Below, in pieces: positions 34,737 to 45,300 of a DNA stretch of 57,832 nt. Source of the stretch: an uncultured Clostridia bacterium (lineage in GTDB: Bacteria; Bacillota; Clostridia; Lachnospirales; Anaerotignaceae); the NCBI GenBank assembly GCA_910587195.1, contig CAJUKL010000010.1, positions 1-57,832 on the forward strand, in the 5' to 3' direction. A program made the translations under genes and the position numbers. Position 1 is the stretch's first letter, and the number at the start of each line of letters is the position of its first letter. Under the pieces are notes generated by a model that saw only the letters and a program-made list of their open reading frames with translations, had not been told where the DNA came from and did not search any database.

Positions 34737-35438
34737 TTATTTTACTCCAAATACATGACGTCCAATAGAAGTTGTAATGGGGACAGACCATATCCAGCGA
34801 CTTGTTGCAGTAGCAGGATTCCAATAATACAAAGCACCATTGGTAGGATCCCAACCATTTAAAGCATCTTGTGCTGCACGGAAAGCTGTATCATTTGGTG
34901 TCAATGTAATCTGTCCATCCCTTACTGCATCAAAGGCTCCTCTTTGATAAACCACTTCTGCAATAGAGTTTGGAAAGTCTTCACTAGAAACTCTATTTAA
35001 AATAACTGCACCTACTGCCACCTGTCCTTCATAGGGTTCTCCTCTTGCTTCTCCATGAATTGCTGATGCCAACAAATATAAATCTTCATCAATATCACTT
35101 TGTTCTGTCTGTCCAATCCCGCTGCTACCTGTTCCGGAAGAAATTCCTAATGCTCTTAATGTTTCTGTTCCTGCAATTCCATCTGCTGTTAAAGCATTAT
35201 CCTTTTGGAATGATACAATCGCATTATATGTGCCTGTGCCATAGATACCATCTACATTTCCCTTATAATATCCTCTATTTTTTAATGCTTGCTGCACATC
35301 TCGCACAAGCTGTCCTGTTGTTCCCCAAGAAACATAGGAAAGTGTGGGAACTACTTCTTTTTTTTGATTCGTATGAAATACCATTCCTGCTGTTACAAAC
35401 ATACAACATAGCAAAAATACAATTTTTATTTTTTTCAT
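34737..35438 (-). CDS. sleB: Spore cortex-lytic enzyme SleB
   Basis: 233 residues: signal peptide or anchor (1-25), a peptidoglycan-binding PG_binding_1 domain (about 45-97, VQQALKNRGYYKGNVDGIYGTGTYNAIVSFQKDNALTADGIAG), a Gly/Ser linker, and the SleB hydrolase domain (about 118-233), with LYLLASAIHGEARGEPYEGQVAVGAVILNRV containing the catalytic Glu (E130). It degrades spore cortex during germination. It starts 4 nt after spoIIR on the same strand, with GGAGTGA as RBS. YpeB, the usual partner, is not in the window. Confidence 0.93.
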   Translation of the reverse strand: MKKIKIVFLLCCMFVTAGMVFHTNQKKEVVPTLSYVSWGTTGQLVRDVQQALKNRGYYKGNVDGIYGTGTYNAIVSFQKDNALTADGIAGTETLRALGISSGTGSSGIGQTEQSDIDEDLYLLASAIHGEARGEPYEGQVAVGAVILNRVSSEDFPNSIAEVVYQRGAFDAVRDGQITLTPNDTAFRAAQDALNGWDPTNGALYYWNPATATSRWIWSVPITTSIGRHVFGVK

Positions 35439-35442
35439 CGTA

Positions 35443-36114
35443 TCACTCCATTTTTTTCTCTTGCCACCATTCCACTATTTTAAATTTTACATTGACTCCC
35501 TCTGTTCCATCAATCACAGAAAATTCTTCTTGTGTTAAACTTCCCTGTAAACGTACTTTGCTTTGTTCTGTCACTTCTGAACAAGCAACATCTACATAGC
35601 ACAAAGGTGGGTAAACAACACACCACCAATTTTGCCCTTTTCCTTTTCCAATTTCTACACGCAAGGCATCATATATGCCTGCTGGAAAGGATAATTCTCC
35701 ATATTTTTTTAGTGGAAAAGCTGTTTTTTCTAAAGATATTTTTACACCATAATCATAACCCTGTTGTTTTATTTCCTGTAATGCTACCGTTTCTATTCTT
35801 TTAAAATTATTTTTTAAAAAAATAATGGTTTCTTTTTTACTTGAATATTGTTCTAATTCTGTTCCCAGTTCTTTTAAAATAGCATCTCTTACTGCCAGCT
35901 TTAAATTTTGGTCTGCTTCTGCATCACTGTTTGCCAAAACATGAAAGCGTATTACTTTTTCTGCAATTCCATTTTGTATTTTATAAGAATATGTCCTTGT
36001 TGCTGCACAAAACGATAAAAATATTAATGCGAAAATACACGCCCATAAAATATTTTTTTGTTCCATTTTTAAAATATATTTTGCTTTATAATATGTATAT
36101 GCCAATCCTTTCAT
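35443..36114 (-). CDS. spoIIR: Stage II sporulation protein R
   Basis: 223 residues. SpoIIR is secreted from the forespore and triggers SpoIIGA to activate SigE in the mother cell. The signature IRFHVLANSDAEADQNLKLAVRDAIL is present, with a single N-terminal membrane/signal segment (about 25-45) and a tail ending in KFKIVEWWQEKKME. I start at the ATG with GCAGGTGA 4 nt upstream rather than 21 codons earlier, where no RBS exists. A loose SigF-like promoter lies upstream. Pairing with sleB in one transcript is unusual, because sleB is normally a SigG gene. Confidence 0.93.
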   Translation of the reverse strand: MKGLAYTYYKAKYILKMEQKNILWACIFALIFLSFCAATRTYSYKIQNGIAEKVIRFHVLANSDAEADQNLKLAVRDAILKELGTELEQYSSKKETIIFLKNNFKRIETVALQEIKQQGYDYGVKISLEKTAFPLKKYGELSFPAGIYDALRVEIGKGKGQNWWCVVYPPLCYVDVACSEVTEQSKVRLQGSLTQEEFSVIDGTEGVNVKFKIVEWWQEKKME

Positions 36115-36146
36115 ATTTTCACCTGCTTTTTTTATTTGATGATAAA

Positions 36147-36175
36147 AGGATTGACCATAATAGTAAAAATTATAC
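36147..36175 (-). promoter_or_regulatory. Possible SigF-type promoter of spoIIR
   Basis: On the minus strand GTATA (36175-36171) and GGTCAATCCT (36156-36147) resemble SigF boxes, but the 14-bp gap is short. Weak call, supported mainly by the known SigF control of spoIIR. Confidence 0.3.
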
Positions 36176-36238
36176 ATTCATAAAAAAATAATGTAAGGTT
36201 TTTGTTTACAGATAGAAAAGCAAGTTTTTTTTTATTTT

Positions 36239-37342
36239 TTAATCCACAACGCCGATGGTTCTAATTTTTACTGAAACATCAACATTAAAATCTATATTTT
36301 CTATATTCTCACCATATTTTTGATAAAGTTGATACTTTTGTTTTTTTAGTTTTGAAGCAATATCAAAAATATCTTTTTTATATTTTTTTTGTGCTAATGC
36401 TATTGTATTTTCTATTTCTGATTTTATGATGATTTCAAAGATATTTTCTATTTCTTCTAAAGAAGTAAAAATATTTTCTCCTTCTAGTTTACTTCCTTCT
36501 GCACTCCCTTCCAAATTTATTTTTACATGACAAACAAGTTTTTTATTTTCCTCTGAAAAATGCAGTTTACTTTTGTTTTTATAAATCCACATAGGAATTA
36601 CATTATTTTTCCATATTCCGTCTATAACAGCACCTTTTCCCTTTCCTTGTAATAATAATACTCCTTCCTCCTGTTTATTGGTTAAACTGTCAATAAATGC
36701 ATAATCACTTACTACCATACCGCCGCCAATTTTAATTCCCTGCTCTGTTGCAGAAATTTTAGGTAAAATACTATTTCCCTTGCTGCATCTTAACTCCCTT
36801 AAAAAGGTTTCTAAATCTAATTTTCGGGTTACAGCAACATCCTGCGCTGTATTTTTATAAAAATCCCATATAAATAAACCTGTGGAAGCATCTTCTTCTA
36901 ATATAGCATTTACACATTCTCCTGCTGTGCCGTCTGTTCCAAGTAATATAATTTTTCCAGAAATATCTTGATTTCTTTCTAATTCATCTAATACCGATTG
37001 TAGATATTCTTTTTCCTGCAACAGTTCTTTTCCTAGCACCACTGTTTTAAGCTGCCCTAAATAAACCTGTCTGCTACTATAAGTGTCTGCCTGTCTTACT
37101 GCCGATGCAATCGTATCTCCTTTTACAACAATTCCTTTTTCGGGTGCTTTATTATTACTACTTTCTTCTCCACTGCTCATGCTAGAAAGCTGTGCTGGTG
37201 CTAATGTAAGCAAATAGCGACCATCTTCCGTACTTTTATCAATTCCCATTGTAATAATATAGCTTCTATCTTCCATTTCTTTATTGTCCCAGCAACCTGT
37301 AAGAAAACAAACGGTTAACAATAAAATACATAATTGCTTCAT
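36239..37342 (-). CDS. Ger(x)C family spore germination lipoprotein
   Basis: 367 residues. The lipobox FLTGCWD (Cys17) is followed by the family opening NKEMEDRSYIITMGID and the long alpha/beta germinant receptor C fold. As the C subunit it anchors to the outer face of the inner spore membrane. Its start overlaps the B-subunit stop by four bases (ATGA). AAAGGAGGAAA lies 7 nt before the ATG. Confidence 0.92.
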   Translation of the reverse strand: MKQLCILLLTVCFLTGCWDNKEMEDRSYIITMGIDKSTEDGRYLLTLAPAQLSSMSSGEESSNNKAPEKGIVVKGDTIASAVRQADTYSSRQVYLGQLKTVVLGKELLQEKEYLQSVLDELERNQDISGKIILLGTDGTAGECVNAILEEDASTGLFIWDFYKNTAQDVAVTRKLDLETFLRELRCSKGNSILPKISATEQGIKIGGGMVVSDYAFIDSLTNKQEEGVLLLQGKGKGAVIDGIWKNNVIPMWIYKNKSKLHFSEENKKLVCHVKINLEGSAEGSKLEGENIFTSLEEIENIFEIIIKSEIENTIALAQKKYKKDIFDIASKLKKQKYQLYQKYGENIENIDFNVDVSVKIRTIGVVD

Positions 37343-38439
37343 ATCTGTTTCCTCCTTTTCAAGTTGTCTAAAATCAAAAGCAATACAGGCAATATTAAAA
37401 TATAAAAGACACCACCATATTGCTTTAGCACTTTCATATAATCATAAGTGCTTGCAATATCCTGTGGTAATACTGCTACTGCATATACAATTATCATAAT
37501 TATAAATATCCATTTTCTTGCTGGTATTTTATGATTTTTTTGCACTCTTTCCAATAAAATTGTTGAAAAAAACAAGGCTGCACTGACAGATGCAAAAATA
37601 GATGCTACCCAAAACCAAAGCATAAAAATATCTTGTCTATCTAAAAAAGACCCTGGCATTTGTAAAGAATCCATCATTTGCAGCACCGGAAATAACTTAT
37701 TGACAACAGAATATTGTCCAAAAACGGCGATTGTCAAAAGTGTTATCAACGTCATAAAAAATGCAATGATAATGCCTGCTTGTAACATTCCCTTTTTTGC
37801 CTGTTTTGGACGCTGTAAATAAGGAAATACCAAAAATAGAAACTCTAGCCCTTGAAAGGAAAGAATGGTATCCCATGCCCCTTGTAGTAGCTCAGAACTA
37901 TCATGTATCATTATAGGGCGCAAATTACTATAATCTGCTGTAAAAATAGCTAATAACATCAATATCAAAAAAGGTACAAAAACAAAAACAAATAATATTT
38001 CTCCTGTTCTTGCTCGACATTCATATCCCACTACAGCAACATAAGCACAAACTAAAAGCATTGCAAGTGCTGTAATATAAATAGGAGTACGAAACAGCAT
38101 AGACTGTCCTATCATTTCACAAAAAATACGTAATTCTAATCCTGCTCCTATCATAATTTTAAGCACCAATCCCAATGACAACAACACTCCTATGGGGCGA
38201 GAAAGTAATATTTGAGATAACTCCACAACTGTTTTATCTGCATGTCTTTGTCCAAGTATAGTAAAAACAAGTGTAAACACTGCCATAACAGCACTTCCTA
38301 AAAGCACTGCAATCCAAGCATCATTTCCTGCTACATGAACAGTTTGTCTTGGAAGTGTTACAACTGCTGTTCCAAACAAATCCAATATGAGTAAAGCTTG
38401 CAACTGTCGAATTGAAATTTTATCATTTTCGGAAAACAT
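37339..38439 (-). CDS. GerAB/GerB-type spore germination permease
   Basis: 366 residues with ten membrane helices, related to amino acid permeases (KISIRQLQALLILDLFGTAVVTLPR at the start). It is the B subunit that carries the germinant-binding site. The ligand cannot be read from sequence. It overlaps the A-subunit gene by one base and the C-subunit gene by four. RBS GGGAGG. Confidence 0.92.
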   Translation of the reverse strand: MFSENDKISIRQLQALLILDLFGTAVVTLPRQTVHVAGNDAWIAVLLGSAVMAVFTLVFTILGQRHADKTVVELSQILLSRPIGVLLSLGLVLKIMIGAGLELRIFCEMIGQSMLFRTPIYITALAMLLVCAYVAVVGYECRARTGEILFVFVFVPFLILMLLAIFTADYSNLRPIMIHDSSELLQGAWDTILSFQGLEFLFLVFPYLQRPKQAKKGMLQAGIIIAFFMTLITLLTIAVFGQYSVVNKLFPVLQMMDSLQMPGSFLDRQDIFMLWFWVASIFASVSAALFFSTILLERVQKNHKIPARKWIFIIMIIVYAVAVLPQDIASTYDYMKVLKQYGGVFYILILPVLLLILDNLKRRKQI

Positions 38440-39926
38440 TATTTTTTGCCTCCCTTTTCTCTTTGTCTATGATAGTAATTGGAAAAAATAGGTCTTTTTT
38501 TCATAAACCACAATGGCAAACGGAAAATACTATCCTCCAAATCATTATAATGATTCACTGACGCAGAACAAAAAGGATACAAAAATGGTATATGAAAACT
38601 TTTTAGACTAGCCATATGAATCAACAATATTATCAGTGCTAACCAAAAACCATACAACCCTAAAAATGCCGAAAAAATCAATACAATATATTTTGCTAAA
38701 CGTAAGCCAGAAACCAATGCAATATTAGGAATTACAAAAGTACAAATTCCTGTTAAAGCAGAAACAATAACAACACTAGGGCTAACAATTCCAGCTTCTA
38801 CAGCAGCTTGCCCTATGATAATTCCTCCTACAATTCCTATGGTAGAACTAACAGGAGAAGGTAAACGGATTCCAGCTTCTCTTAAAAGCTCAAAGGCAAT
38901 TTCCATAATCAATATTTCTCCTACCGCTGGGAAAGGAATATTTTGTCGTGTTTCAGCTATTTTTAAAGCCAAATTTGTGGGTAGCATGGAAGGATGAAAT
39001 ACAGTCAAGGCAATATATAATCCTGGCAAGGCTACTGCTAAAAAACCAGCACAATATCTTATCAAGCGGATAAAGCTCATAATTTCCCATCTATCATAAT
39101 AATCCTCTGCTGCTTGGAAAAATACATTTAATGTAGCAGGAACCATTACAGCAAAAGGAGTATTATCAATTACAAGCACAATGCGTCCCTCTAATAAAGC
39201 AGAAGCTGCTTTATCTGGACGTTCTGTCATTTGCAACTGTGGAAAGGGAGAAAGCCATTTATTTTCTAATAATTGGTCAATATATCCACTATCTAATATG
39301 ACATCAATATCAATCGTATTAATTTTTTGTTCTACTTCCTGCAATATTTCTTGTCTTACAATATCCTCCATATATAAAATAGCAACATCTGTTTTGCTTC
39401 TTTGTCCAACTTTTGTTCTTTTTACCTTTAATTTTGTATCTCGTATTCTTCTTCTAATTAGTACAATATTGGTTGCGCCAACTTCTGTAAAAGCATCTTT
39501 GGGACCTTGCACAACAACTTCTGTTTTTGCCTCACTTACTCCCCGAGAAGGAAAGCCTTTTGTAGAAGCCTGTAAAGCAATATCATTTCCATCCATCAAT
39601 AATATGGTATCTCCTAAAAGAACAGCGTCAAAGATTTCTTGAAAAGTTTTTACTTCCTGCATTTCGCCTATAGAAATAACTTCTTCATTTAATCTTTTCA
39701 ACAATCCTTCTTTTTTGCCATCAATACGGCAACGATTCATAACATTTGTTAAAATAGATTCTTCAATCGCACTACCATTTACAATATTATCTGTATACAC
39801 CATATAAATTTGAACATCTTTTTTTTCTCCAACAAAAAAGCGTCTTTTTACAATATCTCCACAATTCTGAAATGCTTTTTCTATGACTGCAATATTTTGT
39901 TCTAAATCTTTTGAAATCTGTTCCAA
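38439..39926 (-). CDS. GerA-type spore germination protein, subunit A
   Basis: 495 residues. The N-terminal soluble part (about 1-290) contains family phrases (VKRTKVGQRSKTDVAILYMEDIV, EGRIVLVIDNTPFAVMVPA), then four to five membrane helices (TLNVFFQAAEDYYDRW, GLYIALTVFHPSMLPTNLALKIAETRQNIPFPAVGEI), and a cytoplasmic tail. It forms a germinant receptor with the B and C subunits. The start codon is TTG with AGGTGATG 4-8 nt upstream. It is the first gene of a three-gene operon; a SigG promoter should lie in 39927-40090, but I could not settle on one. Confidence 0.93.
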   Translation of the reverse strand: MEQISKDLEQNIAVIEKAFQNCGDIVKRRFFVGEKKDVQIYMVYTDNIVNGSAIEESILTNVMNRCRIDGKKEGLLKRLNEEVISIGEMQEVKTFQEIFDAVLLGDTILLMDGNDIALQASTKGFPSRGVSEAKTEVVVQGPKDAFTEVGATNIVLIRRRIRDTKLKVKRTKVGQRSKTDVAILYMEDIVRQEILQEVEQKINTIDIDVILDSGYIDQLLENKWLSPFPQLQMTERPDKAASALLEGRIVLVIDNTPFAVMVPATLNVFFQAAEDYYDRWEIMSFIRLIRYCAGFLAVALPGLYIALTVFHPSMLPTNLALKIAETRQNIPFPAVGEILIMEIAFELLREAGIRLPSPVSSTIGIVGGIIIGQAAVEAGIVSPSVVIVSALTGICTFVIPNIALVSGLRLAKYIVLIFSAFLGLYGFWLALIILLIHMASLKSFHIPFLYPFCSASVNHYNDLEDSIFRLPLWFMKKRPIFSNYYHRQREKGGKK

Positions 39927-40092
39927 TGCACATCACCTATTTATTTTTTTATTATCTTTTGCCAAATTATTAAAAATATGCATATTCTCTTTCAAAATTA
40001 TGTAAATTTTTGTATGATTATAGTAAGGTAATGTTTTAACGAAAAAAAATTTTTATAAAATATGATTATCCGTTATCAAAAAGCAAAAAATA

Positions 40093-40123
40093 AAAAACCC
40101 TGAGAGAAACTCTCAAGGTTTTT
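40093..40123 (-). terminator. Terminator of the TolC-like gene
   Basis: AAAAACCcTGAGAG pairs with CTCTCAaGGTTTTT; T's follow on the minus strand, just after the stop. Confidence 0.8.
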
Positions 40124-40129
40124 CAACTT

Positions 40130-41242
40130 TTAGCTTGCACTACCTAATACGCAAGTATTATCAAAAGTAAACATCAATAAATCGTGATTAAAAGTATTTT
40201 CTAAAAAACTTTGTTCAAGATTATCCAAAGCCAATTCAGCTTGGTCTAAAGTAATTTGTGTTACATTGCCCACTTGCAAATTTACTTTCACTTTTTCCAA
40301 ATCTGATTTTGCTTTTTCCAAATCAGTTTCTAAATTTTTACGAGCGGACTCCAACTGTTGTAGTTGAATATAAGCCTGTCGAATACTTTTTTCTTTTTCT
40401 TCTTTAGCAGTTTTATAATCTCTAGCTGCATTGGTTGCTTCTAAATCTGTCTTTTTATAATCAGAGCTTGTAGTACCAAGTGATACTGTTTTTGCAGAAA
40501 ACTCTGCATTTTGCACAGCAATCTGCTGCATTTGCAAAGACTGGTCAATCGAAAGTTTTCTACTAATATAAGTATCAATCGTCATATCCATTGTCAAAGG
40601 AGTATACTGTACATCATAGATAATTTCATATCTATCTTCAGCGGAAGTACCAATCAAATCATTTAAAGCAATATAGGCATTATCAATATTCATTTTAAGC
40701 TGTCTAATTTGTTCCAACATTTGTTGTGTTTGTCTTTCAAGGTCTTGCAAATCCTTTTTGCTCATCATACCAACTTGATTTTTAATTTTTGCTTGAGAGA
40801 GGAGTTGTTTTTGCAAGTTATAATTTTTTTGCAGCAATTCCAATCTACTTTGATTCAGCAAGATGGTAGAAAAAGAATTTTTAATTGCAGCCTGAACGCC
40901 AATTCTAGTAACTTCATCTGTAATTTTAGAGATACGATAACTAGAGTCCAAGGAATTGATTGTACTTAAATAAGCCAATCTTTGTGCACTAACCACAACA
41001 AGGGAAGGATCACGGGTAGTAGGATAGACACCACCATCAAACAAATCATCTCTTGTTTCGAGGGTCAAATCAATCTGGTCAGCAATTTTCTTGAGTGAAG
41101 AATCATTATCAATCGCCATTTGTACAGCGGTATCAAAATCCAATGTTTTAATATCCAATTCTTTTTCTTTTTGTTCTGCGCCAAAAGCAACACTACTTAT
41201 CAAAATACTAAAAGAAAGTACAGCAGAAATGAGTCTTTTCAC
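40130..41242 (-). CDS. TolC-like coiled-coil exported protein
   Basis: 370 residues with a signal peptide (cleavage near VAFGA, residue 22). The rest is almost wholly alpha-helical with long heptad runs (about 85-200 and 265-355), including LDFDTAVQMAIDNDSSLKKIADQ at the start and QVGNVTQITLDQAELALDNLEQ near the end. Both are the helical-hairpin repeats of the TolC/outer membrane efflux family. It is shorter than TolC (about 430 mature), and I see no obvious beta-barrel strands. In a single-membrane cell it would sit in the wall rather than an outer membrane. GTG start with GAGGTGA upstream. It is the last of three envelope genes. Confidence 0.75.
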   Translation of the reverse strand: MKRLISAVLSFSILISSVAFGAEQKEKELDIKTLDFDTAVQMAIDNDSSLKKIADQIDLTLETRDDLFDGGVYPTTRDPSLVVVSAQRLAYLSTINSLDSSYRISKITDEVTRIGVQAAIKNSFSTILLNQSRLELLQKNYNLQKQLLSQAKIKNQVGMMSKKDLQDLERQTQQMLEQIRQLKMNIDNAYIALNDLIGTSAEDRYEIIYDVQYTPLTMDMTIDTYISRKLSIDQSLQMQQIAVQNAEFSAKTVSLGTTSSDYKKTDLEATNAARDYKTAKEEKEKSIRQAYIQLQQLESARKNLETDLEKAKSDLEKVKVNLQVGNVTQITLDQAELALDNLEQSFLENTFNHDLLMFTFDNTCVLGSAS

Positions 41243-41253
41243 TTTATATCACC

Positions 41254-41997
41254 TCATCTTTTAAACTCAATTTTAATATCATCAATGACATCACCGGAAC
41301 CGTCATTGGAACTCACTTGAAACTCCAGTGTGCCTTTAGAATAATCATAATCCACGCCATTAAAAAGAATATATCCTTCTTGTTCTTCTTCTTCAAAGAT
41401 GGCATTTGTCCAAGCATCATCCCAGCGACCGCCACCGGTATTAGAAACATCATATTCCACACCATCAAGGGTCAATTTTGCTTCATAAGGCATCACTGTA
41501 ATTTTATTTACATCTGTATTTTCGACAGTCAAATATGTTCTAGTACGTTTCACACCGCCGCCATCTTCATCGTCCATCATCACAGTACGCAAAGTAATTT
41601 CATAGCCATCTTTATAGACAGTAACGGGAAGCTTACTATACACCACATAATCAGGGTCATCTGTTTTATCGACATAGACAATTTTTTCAATTTCTTTTTC
41701 CACGACTTTTTCCACGACTTCAGGTTCTGGGGAAGTGATAGTTACTTTTTTAGTAATGGCATCAAAATTAACATCACAGTCCATAGATTCCGAAACAAAG
41801 CGAACAGGGACATAAATATAGCCGTTATAATTGAGCACAGGTTGATTGGAAGGCGAGCCAGCAGCTTTACCATTAATATTAAAAAGAACATCATGCATCA
41901 GTTGTGCCTGAACAATTTTATAAGCATTAGCGAGAACAGGTGTTGTAAGGAGTGCACCCAATACAAAGCCTGTCAATGCAACTTTCCATTTTTTCAT
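41254..41997 (-). CDS. Exported protein with copper amine oxidase-like stalk domain
   Basis: 247 residues. Signal peptide (1-24), then a copper amine oxidase N-terminal (stalk) domain with FNINGKAAG...VLNYNGYIYVPVRFVSESMDCDVNFDAITKKVTIT (about 39-90), a charged linker EVVEKVVEKEIEKIVYVDK, and a beta-sandwich of about 130 residues with TYLTVENTDVNKITVMPYEAKLTLDG, like the DUF4352/DUF5067 type. It has no catalytic oxidase part; the stalk domain probably binds the cell wall or protein partners. It lies 11 bp before the TolC-like gene, so they are likely co-transcribed. RBS GAGGTGA. Confidence 0.8.
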   Translation of the reverse strand: MKKWKVALTGFVLGALLTTPVLANAYKIVQAQLMHDVLFNINGKAAGSPSNQPVLNYNGYIYVPVRFVSESMDCDVNFDAITKKVTITSPEPEVVEKVVEKEIEKIVYVDKTDDPDYVVYSKLPVTVYKDGYEITLRTVMMDDEDGGGVKRTRTYLTVENTDVNKITVMPYEAKLTLDGVEYDVSNTGGGRWDDAWTNAIFEEEEQEGYILFNGVDYDYSKGTLEFQVSSNDGSGDVIDDIKIEFKR

Positions 41998-42059
41998 AAA
42001 AAATCACCTCTTTTATTAATACGATTACAAGGCAAAAAAGTTTTCATTTTTTTTTAAAA

Positions 42060-42270
42060 CCTTGAGGCGTTGCCTCAAACTCCACCAACTTTTTTAAAAA
42101 AAAGTTGGACAAAAAACTTTATCTTTTGCAAACGGAACGTTTCAACTTCAACATACAGCAGCGAAACGTCAGTCGTCTACGCTTCGCTCCGGTCGGTGCA
42201 AAACGTCCACCGGACGTTTTGCACCGCACAAAAGTTCTTTGCTAAGCTTTCTTTCAAGAAAGCGTCAAGA
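42060..42270 (+). repeat. Composite intergenic repeat, copy B
   Basis: Module 1 is TTGAGGC-GTT-GCCTCAA (42062-42078) followed by the hairpin CCAACTTTTTT / AAAAAAGTTGG and GACAAAAAACTTTATCTTTTGCA (to 42130, given here as the shared motif in parts: GACAAAAAACTTT and ATCTTTTGCA). A variable, GC-richer centre contains a perfect 15-bp inverted repeat (42194-42208 / 42212-42226, CGGTGCAAAACGTCC). Module 2 is AAAGTTCTTTG with GCTTTCTTTCAAGAAAGC, the reverse complement of the module found at 46331 and 30886. Confidence 0.65.
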
Positions 42271-42277
42271 AAGTAAA

Positions 42278-42299
42278 GGCGGTGACCGAAGTCACCGCC
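42278..42299 (-). terminator. Terminator of the S-layer-like gene
   Basis: GGCGGTGAC / GTCACCGCC, with a TTCG tetraloop on the transcript strand, lies 37 bp after the stop. The following tract is only partly T-rich. Confidence 0.65.
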
Positions 42300-42335
42300 C
42301 CTACTATTTTCATTTAAACTAGCTTGATATTTTTA

Positions 42336-45300
42336 TTAGTTTAATCTAGCTGTTTGAGTTGCAGCATCCCAAGAAATCTGGCCTTCAGATAATCCTAAAG
42401 CATATCCTAAATCTCTAAGAGGTAAGAATACACGGCTATCTCTGATTTCAGGAGCAGCGTTCAAAGCAGTAGATACACCATTCATATTAAGAACTTTGCT
42501 TCCAACAGTCATAGAGAATACTCTTTGTCCGAAGCTTACAGTACATGTTTTTGTGCTGTCGTCCCATCTAACAACTGCAACACCGTTCAATGCTTCAATT
42601 ACGGCTCTAACAGGGAGCATTGTGTAACCATCATTGTTGATGTAAGCTGCTGGGCAAGCACCGCCTTGCATTTCAGCCAAGTTGATTGTTCTTGTTCCAG
42701 ACTGAATTGTTGTGGAGCCAACAGGTACAACGATAGATGTTGTAAATGTACTGTCGTCTTGGTCACGACCTGCTGTAACAACTTTAACAAAGTCGTTCAT
42801 AACTGTTACTTTTCTAGTTTCGAAGCTATTTGCATAGTCGTCACCATCTTCATGATAGTTGTTCATGAAGAATTCGTTTTTGTCATCACCGAATACTTTC
42901 AATTTGTAATCGCCGGCTGCAAGACTTCTGTTCATGTATAAGGACAATCCAGAAATTTTGATTTCAGCAGGTGTTTTGGAGCTTCTGCTAGAAACTTTTA
43001 CAGACAATACGTCTTCATCATCTTTGTAACCTGTGTCAGAAGAAGTATCAACATAGCTTCCATCCAATTTATCAAGTTTCATATCACCGCTAACAACTTC
43101 AGCTTTTGCACCATTTTCAAAGCTCATTCTTTCGCCTTCAAGATAGATAACATCATCTTTAGCCCATAAGCCTGCTTCTGGTTCAACCAATGTAATGTCA
43201 GCAATGTCAGTATTTCTATAGTCAATCATCAATTCGTTAACACTTGTTTTGATTTCGATAGGTGCTTTAACAGTAGCAACAGTAGCTGTCAATTCTTTAT
43301 CGCCAACGCCAGCGCCGCCCAATGTCATTACAACATCGCCTGTGAAGTCAGCAGCTGCGGATACGTGTACGCTAAATTCAATTTTTCTTCTTCTGTCTTT
43401 GTTGTTGTTGTTTGTACCACCTGTTGCATCTGGCAAGTCTTTACCATTGATGATAATTTTGCTACCATCTTCTTTTACTTCGAATGCTTTTTTAACTTCA
43501 GCATCTCCGCCTTGGAAGTTAGATGTTTTGAATCCTTCTACGATGTCATCAATATCGCTCAATTTTGTTTTTACGTTATCGTTATCGTTTACGAATTCAA
43601 CGCCATCAGGTAATGTAATTTCCATTTTTCTGTTACCGATAAAGGAGTTTGCAACAGTTTCTTCGATAGTTACTTTCAATGTTTCATTATCAAATTTGCT
43701 GTTTGCTCTTGTACCAGCATAGAATACAGGAAGTTCTTTATCTTCAGCTTTGAAGGATACACCATAATCTTCATAGTTACCAACTGTGATAGTTTGTTTT
43801 GTTGTACCGCCGCCGCTGACTGTCAATGTTGCTTCTTCACTAAAGTCTGCACCATCTTCAAGGATGTGTAAACCTTGGATTCTAAATTGTGCAGCTTTTG
43901 TAGTTTTAGAACCTTCTATTTTAATGTAGATTTCATCTGCATCATCGCCAGGGTTAAAGCTTACATAATCGCCATTTCCATCTTTCTTGTAAACTTCTAA
44001 TGTATCACTTAAGCCGTCACCAGCAATTTTTGTTACAGTTACGCCTGTGTTTTTGTCAGCTTTTAACAAGAAGTCACCGTTTACACGTAAGGAAACATAT
44101 TTACCTGGTTCTAAAGTACCAGCAACTAATTCTTCAATGTAGATGTTTTTAATTTCATCATCATCATAGAAATTTTGTACTTTTTCAATGCTCAAGTTTG
44201 TGTCACCGTCAGCAGTTCTTGCAAAAGTTCTGCCTTCGCTTGTGAACTCAGAGTCAAGAGAATCGATAGAGATTTTAGCAACACCGCCTGTTGTTCTGAT
44301 GAACATAGGGATTTCTAAAATATCGCCATTTTGAAATGTGTGGTTGCTTGTTTCAACGATAATTCTTGTGTCAGATTTTTTTGTAATGTCAACTGTTAAG
44401 TCGGTGCCAGAAATGTTGTCATATTCTGCTTTTACTGCTGTTTTTGTTGCATCAGCAAGTGTGAATTCTACAACACCAAGGCTAGTATATTTACTATCAT
44501 AACCACCATTAGTTGTGTCAGAGAATATACCTTGTTTGTTATCCTTATCTTTACCAAGATCTGTTTCTTTAATAATTTCTACAGCTTCAGAACCATAGCC
44601 ATTGATAAATGTTTGCGCTGCTGTTTTTCTAGCTGCTAATGCTTTGTCAAGTTCTGTTCTGTCACCTGTATTTGCTGCGTCAAATGCTGCCTGTGCTTCA
44701 TCAAGTGCAGTTTTTGCTTTAGCTGTAGCCTTTTTTGCCTCTTCCAACTCAGCTTCTAATTTAGAAAGATTTGAACTTCCCTGACCTTTACTAGCTACTA
44801 AAGCTCCACTTGCTGGTTTAGCAATGTCTTCTTCTTTGATTGAAACTGCTTGACCACCTGCGGCTTCAATGTTTTCAGCTAAATTATTCAGTCTTGTATT
44901 TACTTCTGTTCTAAATTCATTTGCTGAAATATGAGCATCCATACTGGATTTCCATGTTTTATATGCTGCCAAATCAGAAGCATAGCTTTCATTAAGGTGA
45001 GCAGCTACAGAAACAGCTCCATCTCCAGAAGTTACTTGAGCCTTCTCTATTGCTTCTAATGCTTGGTCTAAAGTATCTACACCACTTGCAGAAAGATTAG
45101 TATCAGTGCTGCCACCGTTCCAATATTTAAATACTGCACTATCACCTTCACCTGAAATAGCATACATACCTTTTAAACTTTCTGTTTCTGGGCTTACATA
45201 TGAAGTAACACCACTTACATTTATATAATCTTCATCACTAGATGAAGCAGTGTTTAAATCTGCTGAAAGTGTTGGTGCTTGTGTATCTTTACTGTAAAGA

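Noticed and set aside
39927..40090. SigG promoter of the gerA-type operon (GCATA ... GATAATA)
   Set aside because: The 20-bp gap is too long for the consensus; left unassigned.
43249..43722. 157-codon plus-strand frame inside the S-layer-like gene
   Set aside because: It is the antisense shadow of a Thr/Ser-rich coding sequence and has no RBS.
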